DNA of 64,000 nt from Akebia trifoliata (taxonomy: Eukaryota; Streptophyta; Magnoliopsida; Ranunculales; Lardizabalaceae). The notes under the pieces were generated by a model, which was not told the DNA's origin, searched no databases, and worked only from the letters and a program-made list of their open reading frames with translations. Below are positions 22,638-32,499 of the stretch, in pieces (within the stretch, counting starts at the first letter, position 1; each line of letters begins with the position of its first letter). Made by a program: the position numbers and the translations under genes. The stretch spans positions 42,140,826 through 42,204,825 of the forward strand of contig CM030714.1 of assembly GCA_017979445.1 (NCBI GenBank), written 5' to 3'.

Positions 22638-23146
22638 TTGGAAGAGTCTTATCGGTAAATGGTTCTACTTTTTAACCTTTTTTCAACCAAAAAAAAATCC
22701 CCTCAAAGAACATAGAATTTGCCCTTGTGGACTCTCATTTGGCAAATATCATAGGAAAACATTTTAATCTTAACCTCTTTTATATTTATATCTTGTGATA
22801 CCTTTTCTCCATGTAAGTTATTTTTCAATTTTCCAACTGTGCTTTTATTATGCAATATCCTGTTTTGCTTTTATTATATTATTGTAGTTTAGCAATTTAA
22901 TCCTACTGAAGAAGATAGATATCATCTTCCTAATAAAGATTATATTCATTTTGGTCTAATATAAGAATTTTCCATTGTTAGTGAAGTAATAATTTTGAGA
23001 TTTATGCCACTCCATTTCTATGAATATGACACTTACGTTTCCTACAACTGTTCAGTTCGCTAATGCAAAATGATATTTTCTCTAATTCTTTTCCAACATA
23101 ACTCCTTGTATTTTATTTTTGGTTGGATTAAAACATGGGATCACTC
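22638..23146 (+). other. 3' flank of the F-box pseudogene
   Basis: 22638-22810 and about 23100-23130 correspond in inverse to the downstream flanks of the minus-strand F-box genes (for example 14640-14700). No further gene. Confidence 0.5.
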
Positions 23147-23269
23147 AATTTATTCTTCATCTTTAAATATTTCGTCTAGATTTTCTCTTTCTTGTTCGTG
23201 GCATTTTCTATTGGAATAACAAGAGTTCTAGGACAGTCATAGAGGCTTTTAACCTTTGTAAAACAGGGT

Positions 23270-23405
23270 ATGCTCAAGATATTGAAACCGGTAACCATTA
23301 TACTTCTGGAGGGAAATTCAAATAGAAAATTCCTCTTAAGCATCCCAATTTTGGAAATTTTGATCATGAGAGGTGGTGAATATCACCATTGCAAAGTGCC
23401 CCTTG
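23270..23405 (+). pseudogene. F-box LRR fragment inside the duplicated block
   Basis: The plus strand reads MLKILKPVTIILLEGNSNRK and then PILEILIMRGGEYHHCKV, which aligns with the LRR part of the F-box genes (AHLKTLKLVSVTLPSGDSDG, PILENLIIKNCDHGHLKV). No start, F-box or FBD is attached. It is repeated at 30902-31037. Confidence 0.65.
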
Positions 23406-23550
23406 AAGAAAACAGTCCTTATGTTTTATGGGGATGTGCAGTTGTGCATCCCGGGAAAAAAAACTATGGTTTTTGCTGGGTATACATCAGTTGAGTTTTT
23501 GAGTCACCTTATTAGGTTGAGTTACAAAATCATTACACAATACACATATG

Positions 23551-23581
<31 letters not shown>

Positions 23582-23689
23582 TATGTTTAAAGAGAAGGTG
23601 AGATTGTTGAGTCGTGGGAGCTCAGCTCCGCACCTTGGCTTTGGCTAGTCGAGAACCTGCACTCACCCCTCTTGAAAAGAAAGTTTTTA

Positions 23690-23953
23690 TCACAATGTGA
23701 AAAAAGCCCAAATTTGACGGCCACGGACAAAGGGGTCGAATTGGAATCGAATTTTTCATTGTCAAATTTTTTTTTTCAACGAGCCAAAACTATCAAATTA
23801 ATGAAGGATGGGAGAAATTCGACAGCTCTAAGCCGTCAAATTTGGGATTATCTAGAATTTCAACGGTCCTAGATCATCAAAATTCAGTTTTGAAAATTCA
23901 TGGGCCTTAGCCTGACAATTTTTTTTGTCAAAATTTTCAATTTTCACGTAGTG
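23690..23953 (+). mobile_element. CACTA (En/Spm)-like right end
   Basis: Subterminal repeats of the type tttgacggccacgg, ctaagccgtcaaatttggg and cggtcctagatcatc lead to the terminus tttcacgtagtg at 23953, the inverse of CACTACGTGAAA. These features are typical of CACTA elements. The partner left end is not seen in this block. The same end occurs at 31602, and a relative ends at 59019. Confidence 0.65.
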
Positions 23954-25191
23954 TATTGGCATCCTAAACCGTTATTTGTTCTCCACCACTCCATTTTTTT
24001 ATTTGGGTGTAGATAAGTAGAAGTTGTGATCCCAATAGAAGCTCTATAATGGTCTTTACTTTAACAAGGATTGTTGGAGATGCTCTAAAACCAACCCAAA
24101 AATGCCTATTATTCCCTTGTCTTTTGTTATTCTTATTAAATAGTACAGTATACTTTTTCTATTGAAAAAAAAAAAAAGTAAACAGTACCTACTAGAACCT
24201 GAATTAAAATAAAAATCAAAAACACTTTCAGTGCTGTATACGAAAAAATAGACAAAAAAAAAAAAAAATGAATGAAACCGAAACTAAAATTTGATTCTAT
24301 GTCCTTAAGACAATATCTGCCCCACACTGGTGCTCACGATCTTTGGCGACTGTCTACCAAGATATAACGATCTCTTTCTTGTAATAGTAGCACTTCAAAC
24401 CACAAGAACAAGGAAACAACTAGGATTTGCACTCTTTTTTTTTATGAAACTAATATGAGGAATAATCAAGAAAAATTCTATAAAAATGCAATGAATGATT
24501 GACTATAAATATAATAAATATGGCAATTAAACATCTATTCATGGAGGGATATGACAGTTGGAAAGGGTACTACACCTATTAACATTTAATATACCACTTT
24601 GAAGATGCACATAACTCTTGTAAAAGGTACATTTAATACATATTTTTTAAGAGATATATAACTCTTGGAAAATGTATTGCAACTCTTAACTATTTTCTGT
24701 CTACATGACTATTTTGAATAGATTTTGTAACTACCCATGTAACTATTGGCACGAACCCAAGTCTATATTTTGAGACAAACTCAAACTCTAATTTATCATT
24801 CATTATTCCAACAATCTCCACATGAATGAAAATTAACTGAAAAAAAAAAAATGCAAATGAAAATGTAGACACTTGAGAGAGTACGATTGAAAAATAATTG
24901 CATCAAAATAGGTAGTTTGTGACTTTAAATCTTCCCTAATTAAAGACTATTGGATTTATTGGCTAATTAGTGAACATAATGTCTTGAACTGTTCAGCCTT
25001 TGGTGTAAACCTAGACAATAGAATTCACACAATTCTTTTTTGGATATAATTAATTTTCACGGTTGTGTTCATTTTAGCACTGAACAATTCCTGGTTTCAT
25101 AAGTGTTCTAGATAATTTTAACCTCTAAAATGTTTGGCACCAAACTTGGAAAACTTTAGGCTGCCGAACCGCTCCCCATATATATATATAT

Positions 25192-25540
25192 GGGGAGCGG
25201 TTCAATGCCCCTAAAGTTTGCCAAACATTTTTCTAAACATGGGTTAGAAACTTTGGAACGAACTGATTTTTTGTGAGTATGATCTCTACGGTGAAGAGAT
25301 CATCCTTTCCAAAAATCAACTCATTTTGAAATTTCTAACCCTAATTTACAAATTGAAGAATCGTGGACCATCCAATTTTTGTAAATCACTTTTGATGGGA
25401 TTAGAAGTTTTGAAATAGGCTGATTTTCGGTGAGGATGATCTCATCATAGAGACATCCTCACAAAAAATCAGTTCATTCCAAAACTTCTAACCAATGTTT
25501 TGAAAAATATTTGGCAAACTTTAGGGCTGCTAAACCCCTC

Positions 25541-25542
<2 letters not shown>
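25192..25542. mobile_element. Palindromic TA-targeted element 1
   Basis: Ends ggggagcggttcaatgcccc and the inverse of ggctgctaaacccctccc. Arms of about 170 bp pair with few mismatches. A truncated inverse copy of its left end lies on the other side of the TA run (25128-25177). Confidence 0.75.

Positions 25543-25606
<64 letters not shown>
25543..25606. repeat. TA microsatellite, 64 bp
   Basis: Uninterrupted alternating AT between elements 1 and 2. It is the longest TA run of the window. Confidence 0.95.
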
Positions 25607-25609
<3 letters not shown>

Positions 25610-26001
25610 GGGGCGATTCAAGGGACATATGTAAAAACAATGGTTTTTCAAAATATGGGTTAGAGGTTTTGGATTGAGTTGATTTTTTGCGAGGATGGTC
25701 ACTATGATGAGAAGATCATCCTCACAAAAAATCAGCTCAATCTGAAACTTCTAAATCCATCAAAAGTGATTTATAAATTATTAACAAAAAATCAACCATC
25801 TACATTCTAAATCACTTTTAATGGGGTTAGAAGTTTCATATTGGACTAATTTTTTTTTTTTTTTCGAATGATCTTCCCATCATAAAGATCATCCTACCAA
25901 AAAATCAGCTCAATCCAAAACTTCTAACCCATATTTTGAAAATTTATTAATGTTACATTATTTTTACATATGTTTTTTCACATGTCCCTTGATCCATACC
26001 C
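25607..26001. mobile_element. Palindromic TA-targeted element 2
   Basis: Ends gggggcgattcaagggacat and the inverse of catgtcccttgatccataccc-type sequence. Same subfamily as the element at 28690-29066 (shared gtaaaaacaatg and aatatgggttagaggttttgg blocks). Confidence 0.75.
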
Positions 26002-26010
26002 TATATATAT

Positions 26011-26166
26011 AAGGGGTAGTGTTCAAAAGTCAAAATTATAGTCAAAGTGTTTTGTCTTACATGGGTAAGACGCTCGGAATGGACTGACTTTTTATGAGAA
26101 TGATCTCTAAGGTGATTAGATCATCCTCACAAAAATCAGCCCATCCAAAAACTTCTAACCTCATGT
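26011..26166. mobile_element. Truncated palindromic element 3
   Basis: Follows a TA run and carries the left arm (cttacatgggtaagacgc) and its first inverse (atcagcccatccaaaaactt). It stops near 26166 without the second half. Confidence 0.6.
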
Positions 26167-26643
26167 TAACAATGTAATAAAGACTACAATTGGTATAAAA
26201 TGAAATTTGAACTGCAAAGGAAAGGTGGCTTTCTAATAATTGCTTTCATGGTGAAAGTAATTGAAGATTTTAAGTACAGCCAAAGTATCTCAAGAAGTTA
26301 CGAAATGGATGATGTATATGCAGAACAAAATTACAACCCCCAGTTTAGCCAATTAAAAGTAAATATAAACCAAAATACCCACCAAAAAACCACTACAGAT
26401 CAGAACCCCATCAATGCCCCATAGATCAGTCCTTTTTCTTGCAACTGATGGTCCAGCATCAACAGAAATTTTTGTAAATAATTTTGTTAATAAAGTGAAT
26501 AATAATAAATGCAGTTAATCAGAGATACTTCATACGAAAAAAAAAAAAAAAATTAAGATTCCAGGGTTACCACTAAACACAAGTTCACAATCGATTTGAT
26601 TTAACCAATTGATCAACATTACCATGGCCAAAAATCAGCCTTT
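26167..26643. other. Spacer between palindromic elements
   Basis: AT-rich sequence of about 480 bp. An open frame (26200-26424) has no recognisable similarity or start context and I do not call it a gene. Confidence 0.4.
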
Positions 26644-26668
26644 TATATATATATATATGTATATATAT

Positions 26669-27032
26669 TGGGTGCCAACTATTTGTCCTACATGGGTTAG
26701 AAGTTTTGGAATGGGCTGATTTCTGGTGAAGATGATTTGCGTGACGAGGATATCATCATCACCAAGAATCAGCCTATTCTGAAACTTCTAACCCCATCAA
26801 AAGTGATTTATGAAAAATGGATGGTTCACGATTTTTCAACTCGTAAACATGAGGTTAGAAGTTTTAGAATGGGCTAACTTTTTGTGAAGATGATCTCCTC
26901 AATTGGCCAACACATTTTTTCCTAGATGGTTTAGAAGTTTCAGAATGGACTGATTTTTGGTGAAGATCTCATTCTGAAACTAAACCATGTAGGAAAAAAA
27001 TGTGTTAGCCAAATAGTTGATGCCCGAACGGG
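26669..27032. mobile_element. Palindromic TA-targeted element 4
   Basis: Begins ttgggtgccaactatttgtc and ends with the inverse-like tagttgatgcccgaacggga. TA runs lie on both sides (26644-26668, 27033-27056). The inner modules are partly rearranged. Confidence 0.7.
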
Positions 27033-27057
27033 ATATATATATATATATATATATATA

Positions 27058-27279
27058 GGATTGGGATCTATTGACTTCCAAGAATGACTCATGAAAAAAA
27101 CGTAATCCCAACCTTTTAAATGCAAAATCCAATGGTTGAGATTTATGAGTATTTTGATAATACAAATCTCAAAGATACTTATCCCAAGGATAAATCTTAT
27201 CCATTGGATTTTGCATTTAAAAGGTTGGGATCATGTGTGTTTTTCATGAGTCATTCTTAGGAGTCAAGAGATCCTGACC
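27058..27279. mobile_element. Palindromic TA-bounded element 5, different family
   Basis: Arms of about 80 bp: ggattgggatctattgactt with gaatgactcatgaaaaa, cccaaccttttaaatgcaaa and their inverses. It is unrelated in sequence to its neighbours but is likewise bounded by TA runs. Confidence 0.7.
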
Positions 27280-27290
27280 ATATATATATA

Positions 27291-27874
27291 CTAGAGTTCA
27301 CCCATGCCTATGGCACAACCATCATCTCTCGGGTTAAGGGGGTAAAAGTGAAAAAAAATAAAGTTAAAGAGGTATTATTATTATAAAAAAAAATTGAGAT
27401 TAAAAGTGTAAAAAATGAAAACCAATAAAGTGGGTAAAAAATGAAATATAATATAATTAGAGAAGGTGAAGAACAAATAAAATAAAGTGGGTCCCAAGAA
27501 ACTATAATTTGATGGAAAGTTATTATTAAAAAAAAATTGAGATTAAAGGAGTAAGAGATAAAAAACAATAAAGTGAATTAAAGGGGCAAAAGTGAAAATA
27601 TAGTAAAATTAGAAGGGCATCTTCTTTCACGTTAAGGGGGTAAAAGTGAAAAAAAATAGAATTTAAGAGGAATTATTAAAAAATTGAGATTAAAAGAGTA
27701 AAAGATGAAAAATAATAAAATGGATTAAAGGGATAGAAAAGAAAATATATTAGGTAAAGAATAAAGAAAATAAAGTTGGTCTCATGACACTATAGCTTGA
27801 TGTGAGGTCTAACCCACAAAACTGTAAATGATTGGACGTTTGTGTCACATACAACTGTTCCAACTCAGTTGTGT
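27291..27874. repeat. Degenerate A-rich tandem repeat
   Basis: The motif ttaagggggtaaaagtgaaa occurs near 27333 and again near 27633, each followed by a similar A-rich stretch (gagattaaaagtgtaaaaaa, gagattaaaagagtaaaaga). It reads as two or more copies of a repeat of about 300 bp. No gene. Confidence 0.55.
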
Positions 27875-27889
27875 TATATATATATATAT

Positions 27890-28615
27890 GGGTCCCGTTC
27901 AGCACCCTAAGCTTTACCACACACTTTAACAAACATGTTTTGTCTTACATGGGTTAGAAGTTTTGGAATGAGCTGATTTTTGGTGAGGATGATCTCTATG
28001 GTGAGGAGATCATCTTCACCAAAAATCAGCTCATTCCAAAACTTCTAACCCCATCAAAAATGGTTTACAAAAAATGGACGGTCCACGATTTTTCAACGTG
28101 TAAACATGGGGCTAAACATTTCGGAATGGGCTGATTTTTGGGGAGGATGATCTTCTAATCATAGAGATCATCCTCACCAAAAATCAACCCATTCCAAAAC
28201 TTCTAACCCATGTAGGACAAAAAACGTTTGTTAAAGTGTGTGGTAAAACTTAGGGTGCTGAACATTTCCCTATATATATATATAGGGAAATGTTCAGCAC
28301 CCTAAGTTTTACCACACACTTTAACAAACGTTTTTTGTCCTACATGGGTTAGAAGTTTTGGAATGGGCTGATTTTTGGTGAGGATGATCTCTATGATTAG
28401 AAGATCATCCTCCCAAAAATCAGCCCATTCCGAAATGTTTAGCCCCATGTTTACACGTTGAAAAATCGTGGACCGTCCATTTTTTGTAAACCATTTTTGA
28501 TAGGGTTAGAAGTTTTGGAATGGGCTGATTTTTGGTGAGGATGATCTCCTCACCATGTAAGACAAAACACGTTTGTTAAAGTGTGTGGTAAAGCTTAGGG
28601 TGCTGAACGGGACCC
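27890..28615. repeat. Giant palindrome of two head-to-head elements
   Basis: 27890-28270 and 28285-28615 are inverse copies of each other around a 14-bp TA core (28271-28284). The right arm lacks about 57 bp of the left arm's sequence near 28556; elsewhere I see only scattered mismatches. Each arm is itself a palindromic element, so the structure is a palindrome of palindromes. Confidence 0.9.
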
Positions 28616-28689
28616 ATATATATAAATATATATTGATGGTTGTTGTTGATACCATGATTGAACTTCAGATCTCATATATATATATATAT

Positions 28690-29066
28690 GGAGATGGATC
28701 ATAGGACGTGTAAAAACAATGTAATAATAATAAATTTACAAAATATAGGTTAGAAGTTTTGGATTAAGCCGATTTTTTTAAGATGATCTCTATGATGAGA
28801 AGATCATCCTCATCCTAAAAAAAAATCAGTCCAATCTGAAACTTCTAACCCCATCAAAAGTGATTTAGAATGTGGACGGTCGATTTTTTACCAATAATTT
28901 GTAAACCACTTTTGATGGACTCAGAAGTTTCAGATTGAGCTGATTTTTTGTGAGAATGATTTTCTCATCATAGAGATCATCCTCACAAAAAATCAGCTCA
29001 ATCCAAAACCTCTAACTCATATTTTGAAAAACCATTGTTTTTACATATGTACCATGATCTGCCCCC
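28690..29066. mobile_element. Palindromic TA-targeted element 8
   Basis: Begins ggagatggatcataggacgt and ends with the inverse-like catatgtaccatgatctgcc, between TA runs 28675-28689 and 29067-29079. It belongs to the element-2 subfamily. Confidence 0.75.
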
Positions 29067-29079
29067 TATATATATATAT

Positions 29080-30777
29080 GAGAGAGAGAGTCTACCAAAG
29101 GGCCTATTAATTATGCAACAATCAGGTTCATCCTACTGAAAACCTCCCCTATAACCCACCCCCCCCCAAAAAAAAAAAAAAAAAACCTACCCAGGGTTGA
29201 GATGATCGGGCTAATTTTTGCACAAGAACATGACCAGAACAGTTCGGGACCACCCTCAATATGCTTGCCAAATGTACCATAGAGATCCTACATTACTTTA
29301 TTTACTAAAATAGTTTAACAACATTCTCTAGTAGCCAAAATATTGTGACCCTCATTGATTAGGAATAGAAACCAATGTAAATAAAATTATTTCCCATAAT
29401 CAAAATTCAAGTGCTAGAGAAAAAACTCTTGTCAAAAACTGAAATGATGAAAGAAACAGCTTACCATGGGGAGCTATAACTCTGTTTGGGTGATTTTACT
29501 AGATAGATTTGAGCTTAGCCAATTCGTGTAACACATGGTTGATGGCTCTCTCAATCCTCAACCTGTTGACCTGAAGAGGGGAAAAAAATGCATTGGGTGT
29601 TGCAAAGACTAAACGATCCTGAATAAAGAAAATGCATAAATTTACGGACTTGGACATAATTTCTCAAAATAATAATTGTGGGAGAACGAAAAAACACAAA
29701 GAAGAACGACCAATTTGACAGACAAAAACAAAAAGACAAAAAGGTCTTACCACTGTTTAAATTCGCAAATCAGTACATGAAGTAATTACCAATTCTAACT
29801 ATGAAAAGAGTTAATATATTGCATTTGATCCAAATTTAACTCTGTTGCCAGCACCAAGAAATGAATACAAGCTGTGTCACTGTTGATTTAAGCTCATAAA
29901 TCAATTCAGGAAGTGATAAAACCATTAACTTGTGAGAAAGGTTGTTACATTAGTAAATGCATTCCAACAAAAAATATTGCCATCATCTCCCCTGCAAATA
30001 TGATGAAACCATTTCCAGTAAATATGTTCACATATCTTATCCTCATGTTGGGCTGGGGCATACAATGGATTGGATTTTTTCCCAAATTAGCGGGTTTTGA
30101 TCCTGAATCAAAAAAATGGGTCAAATATGGTTTGATGTACCTTGATCCAAGTCGGATCTGGCTTGGATACAGATCCATCCCTATATCCACCTAGATCCCA
30201 ATGAGATATTGCTTAGAAAATTATATTTTTAAAATTTTCAAAATATCTTTTTCTATTACTTTAATACAACATGAATTCTTGTAAAATAAATAGAAAATAC
30301 TAAACAGTCCCGAATTACTAAACATGACCCAACCCAAATCGAGCAATGCGGGTCGGCTTGGCTCGGATCCGGTTTAAGTGACAACATAATGATTCAGACA
30401 TGATTTTATCTAGTAGGATTCGAGTCAGATTCAGATATGGATTTAGGTCCAGATAAAAATGGATTTGAATATGGAAATACTCAGATCTGGACCAGGTTCG
30501 ACCCATTTTAAGCCCTACCCTTAGGTTGCTCCATTCCTCAAATTTTTGGGTTAAGACTGAAGATGATGAAGTGAGAGAGAGACAGACTTGTTAAAACACT
30601 ATTTCATTTTAGGTGTACAATCTATCATATATTTAGATAAGCAGATATACATTAAAGATATATGAACAACTTATTAGTGTGAGCTGAAAATAAAATATTT
30701 AAATAAATTCATAATTTTTTTTGGAAAGGTGTGCCAGCATTATATCAGGATATTGTCTGTTTTTGTCAGTTGTTACA
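29080..30777. other. Intergenic; possible hAT-type remnant
   Basis: No gene is recognised. 29158-29187 is a run of C then A. Between about 30045 and 30530 lies a stretch rich in gggttcggac-type words, ending (minus strand) in tagggcttaaaatgggtcga. This resembles non-autonomous hAT elements; the left end is doubtful. Confidence 0.35.
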
Positions 30778-30901
30778 TAATTTATTCTTCATCTTTAAAT
30801 ATTTCGTCTAGATTTTCTCTTTCTTGTTCGTGGCATTTTCTATTGGAATAACAAGAGTTCTAGGACAGTCATAGAGGTTTTTAACCTTTGTAAAACAGGG
30901 T

Positions 30902-31037
30902 ATGCTCAAGATATTGAAACCGGTAACCATTATACTTCTGGAGGGAAATTCAAATAGAAAATTCCTCTTGAGCATCCCAATTTTGGAACTTTTGATCATG
31001 AGAGGTGGTGAATATCACCATTGCAAAGTGCCCCAAG
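30902..31037 (+). pseudogene. F-box LRR fragment, second copy
   Basis: Same content as 23270-23405 (PILELLIMRGGEYHHCKV) with a 3-bp difference after it. No other part of the gene is present. Confidence 0.65.
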
Positions 31038-31184
31038 AAAACAGTCCTTATGTTTTATGGGGATGTGCAGTTGTGCATCTCGGGAAAAAACAACTATGGT
31101 TCTTGCTGGGTATACGTTAGTTGAGTTTTTGAGTCACCCTATTAGGTTGAGTTCCAAAATCATTACACTATACACATATGAGTT

Positions 31185-31186
31185 TG

Positions 31187-31245
<59 letters not shown>
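31185..31245. repeat. TG microsatellite
   Basis: A nearly pure TG run of about 60 bp. In the other copy of the block the run is about 25 bp, so it has expanded or contracted since duplication. Confidence 0.95.
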
Positions 31246-31248
<3 letters not shown>

Positions 31249-32499
31249 GTTTAAAGAGAAGGTGAGATTGTTGAGTCGTGGGAGCTCAACTCCGCACCTT
31301 GGCTTGGCTAGTCGAGAGCCTGCACTCACCCCTCTTGAAAAGAAAGTTTTTATCACAATGTGAAAAAAGCCCAAATTTGACGGCCACGGACAAAGGGGTC
31401 GAATTGGAATCGAATTTTTCATTGTCAAATTTTATTTTTCAACGGATCGAAACTATCAAATTAATGAAGGATGGGAGAAATTCGACAGCTCTAAGCCGTC
31501 AAATTTGGGACTATCTAGAATTTCAACGGTCCTAAACCATCAAAATTCATGGGCCTTAGCCCGACAATTTTTTTTGTCGAATTTTTCAATTTTCACGTAG
31601 TGTATTGGCATCCTAAACCGTTATTTATTCTCCACCACTCCCTTTTTTTTTTATTTGGGTGTAGATAAGTAGAAGTTGTGATTCCAATAGAAGCTATATA
31701 ATGGTCTTTACTTTAGCTAGGATTGTTGGAGATGCTCTAAGACCAACCCAAAAAAGCCTACTATTCCCTTGTCTTTTGTTATTCTTATTAAATATTACAG
31801 TATACTTACTCTATTGAAAAAAAAAAAAAAAGTAAACAATACCTAATAGAATCTGAATTCAAATAAAATTCAAAAACACTTTCAGTGATGTATACGAAAA
31901 AATAGACAAAAAAAAATGAATGAAACCGAAACTAACATTTAATATACCTCTTTGAAAGATGTACATAACTCTTGGAAAAGGTACATTTAATACATATTTT
32001 TTAAGAGATATATAACTCTTGGAAAATGTATTGCAACTCTTAACAATTTTCTGTCTACATGACTATTTTGAACAAATTTTGTAACTACCCATGTAACTAT
32101 TGGTATGAACCCAAATTCGATATTTTGAGACAAACTCAAACTCTAATTTATCATTCATTATTCCAACAATCTCCACATGAATGAAAATTAACTGAAAAGA
32201 AATGCAAATGAAAATGTAGACACTTGAGAGAGTACGATTGAAAAATAATTGCATCGAAATAGGTAGCTTGTGACTTTAAACCTTCCCTAGTGAAAGACTA
32301 TTGGATTTATTGGCTAATTAGTGAACATGATGTCTTGAACTGTTCAGCCTTTGGTGTAAACCTAGACAATAGAATTCACATAATTCTTTTTTGGATATAA
32401 TTAATTTTCACGGTTGTGTTCATTTTAGCATTGAACAATTCCTGGTTTCATAAGTCTTCTAGATAATTTTAACCTCTAAAATTCTAATAGAAGCAACCC

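Larger units (their letters stand above)
23147..25129. repeat. Duplicated block, copy 1
   Basis: Colinear with 30778-32482 at high identity. The main difference is about 260 bp present here (24295-24580) and missing there, with a ctaa microhomology at the junction. The block contains an F-box LRR fragment, a TG microsatellite (23557-23580) and a CACTA-like end (to 23953). Both copies share the same start and end points, so they were copied as one unit. Confidence 0.85.
25178..29079. repeat. Field of TA-bounded palindromic elements
   Basis: Seven elements of one broad type lie in series: 25192-25542, 25607-26001, 26669-27032, 27058-27279, 27890-28270, 28285-28615 and 28690-29066, plus a truncated one at 26011-26166. 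Each is bounded by a run of alternating TA. Most are built from the same inverted modules (ggttagaagttttggaatgg, ctgatttttggtgaggatga, and their inverses). The TA runs vary from 9 to 64 bp. Nothing is protein-coding. The arrangement fits MITE-like elements that insert into TA microsatellites, as described for rice Micron elements; that link is an inference. Confidence 0.8.
30778..32482. repeat. Duplicated block, copy 2
   Basis: Second copy of 23147-25129 with the same start and end, the same LRR fragment (30902-31037), a longer TG microsatellite (about 31185-31245) and the same CACTA-like end at 31602. It lacks the segment corresponding to about 24295-24580. Confidence 0.85.

Noticed and set aside
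31021..31428. Several overlapping frames on both strands
   Set aside because: They are translations of the TG microsatellite and its flanks.
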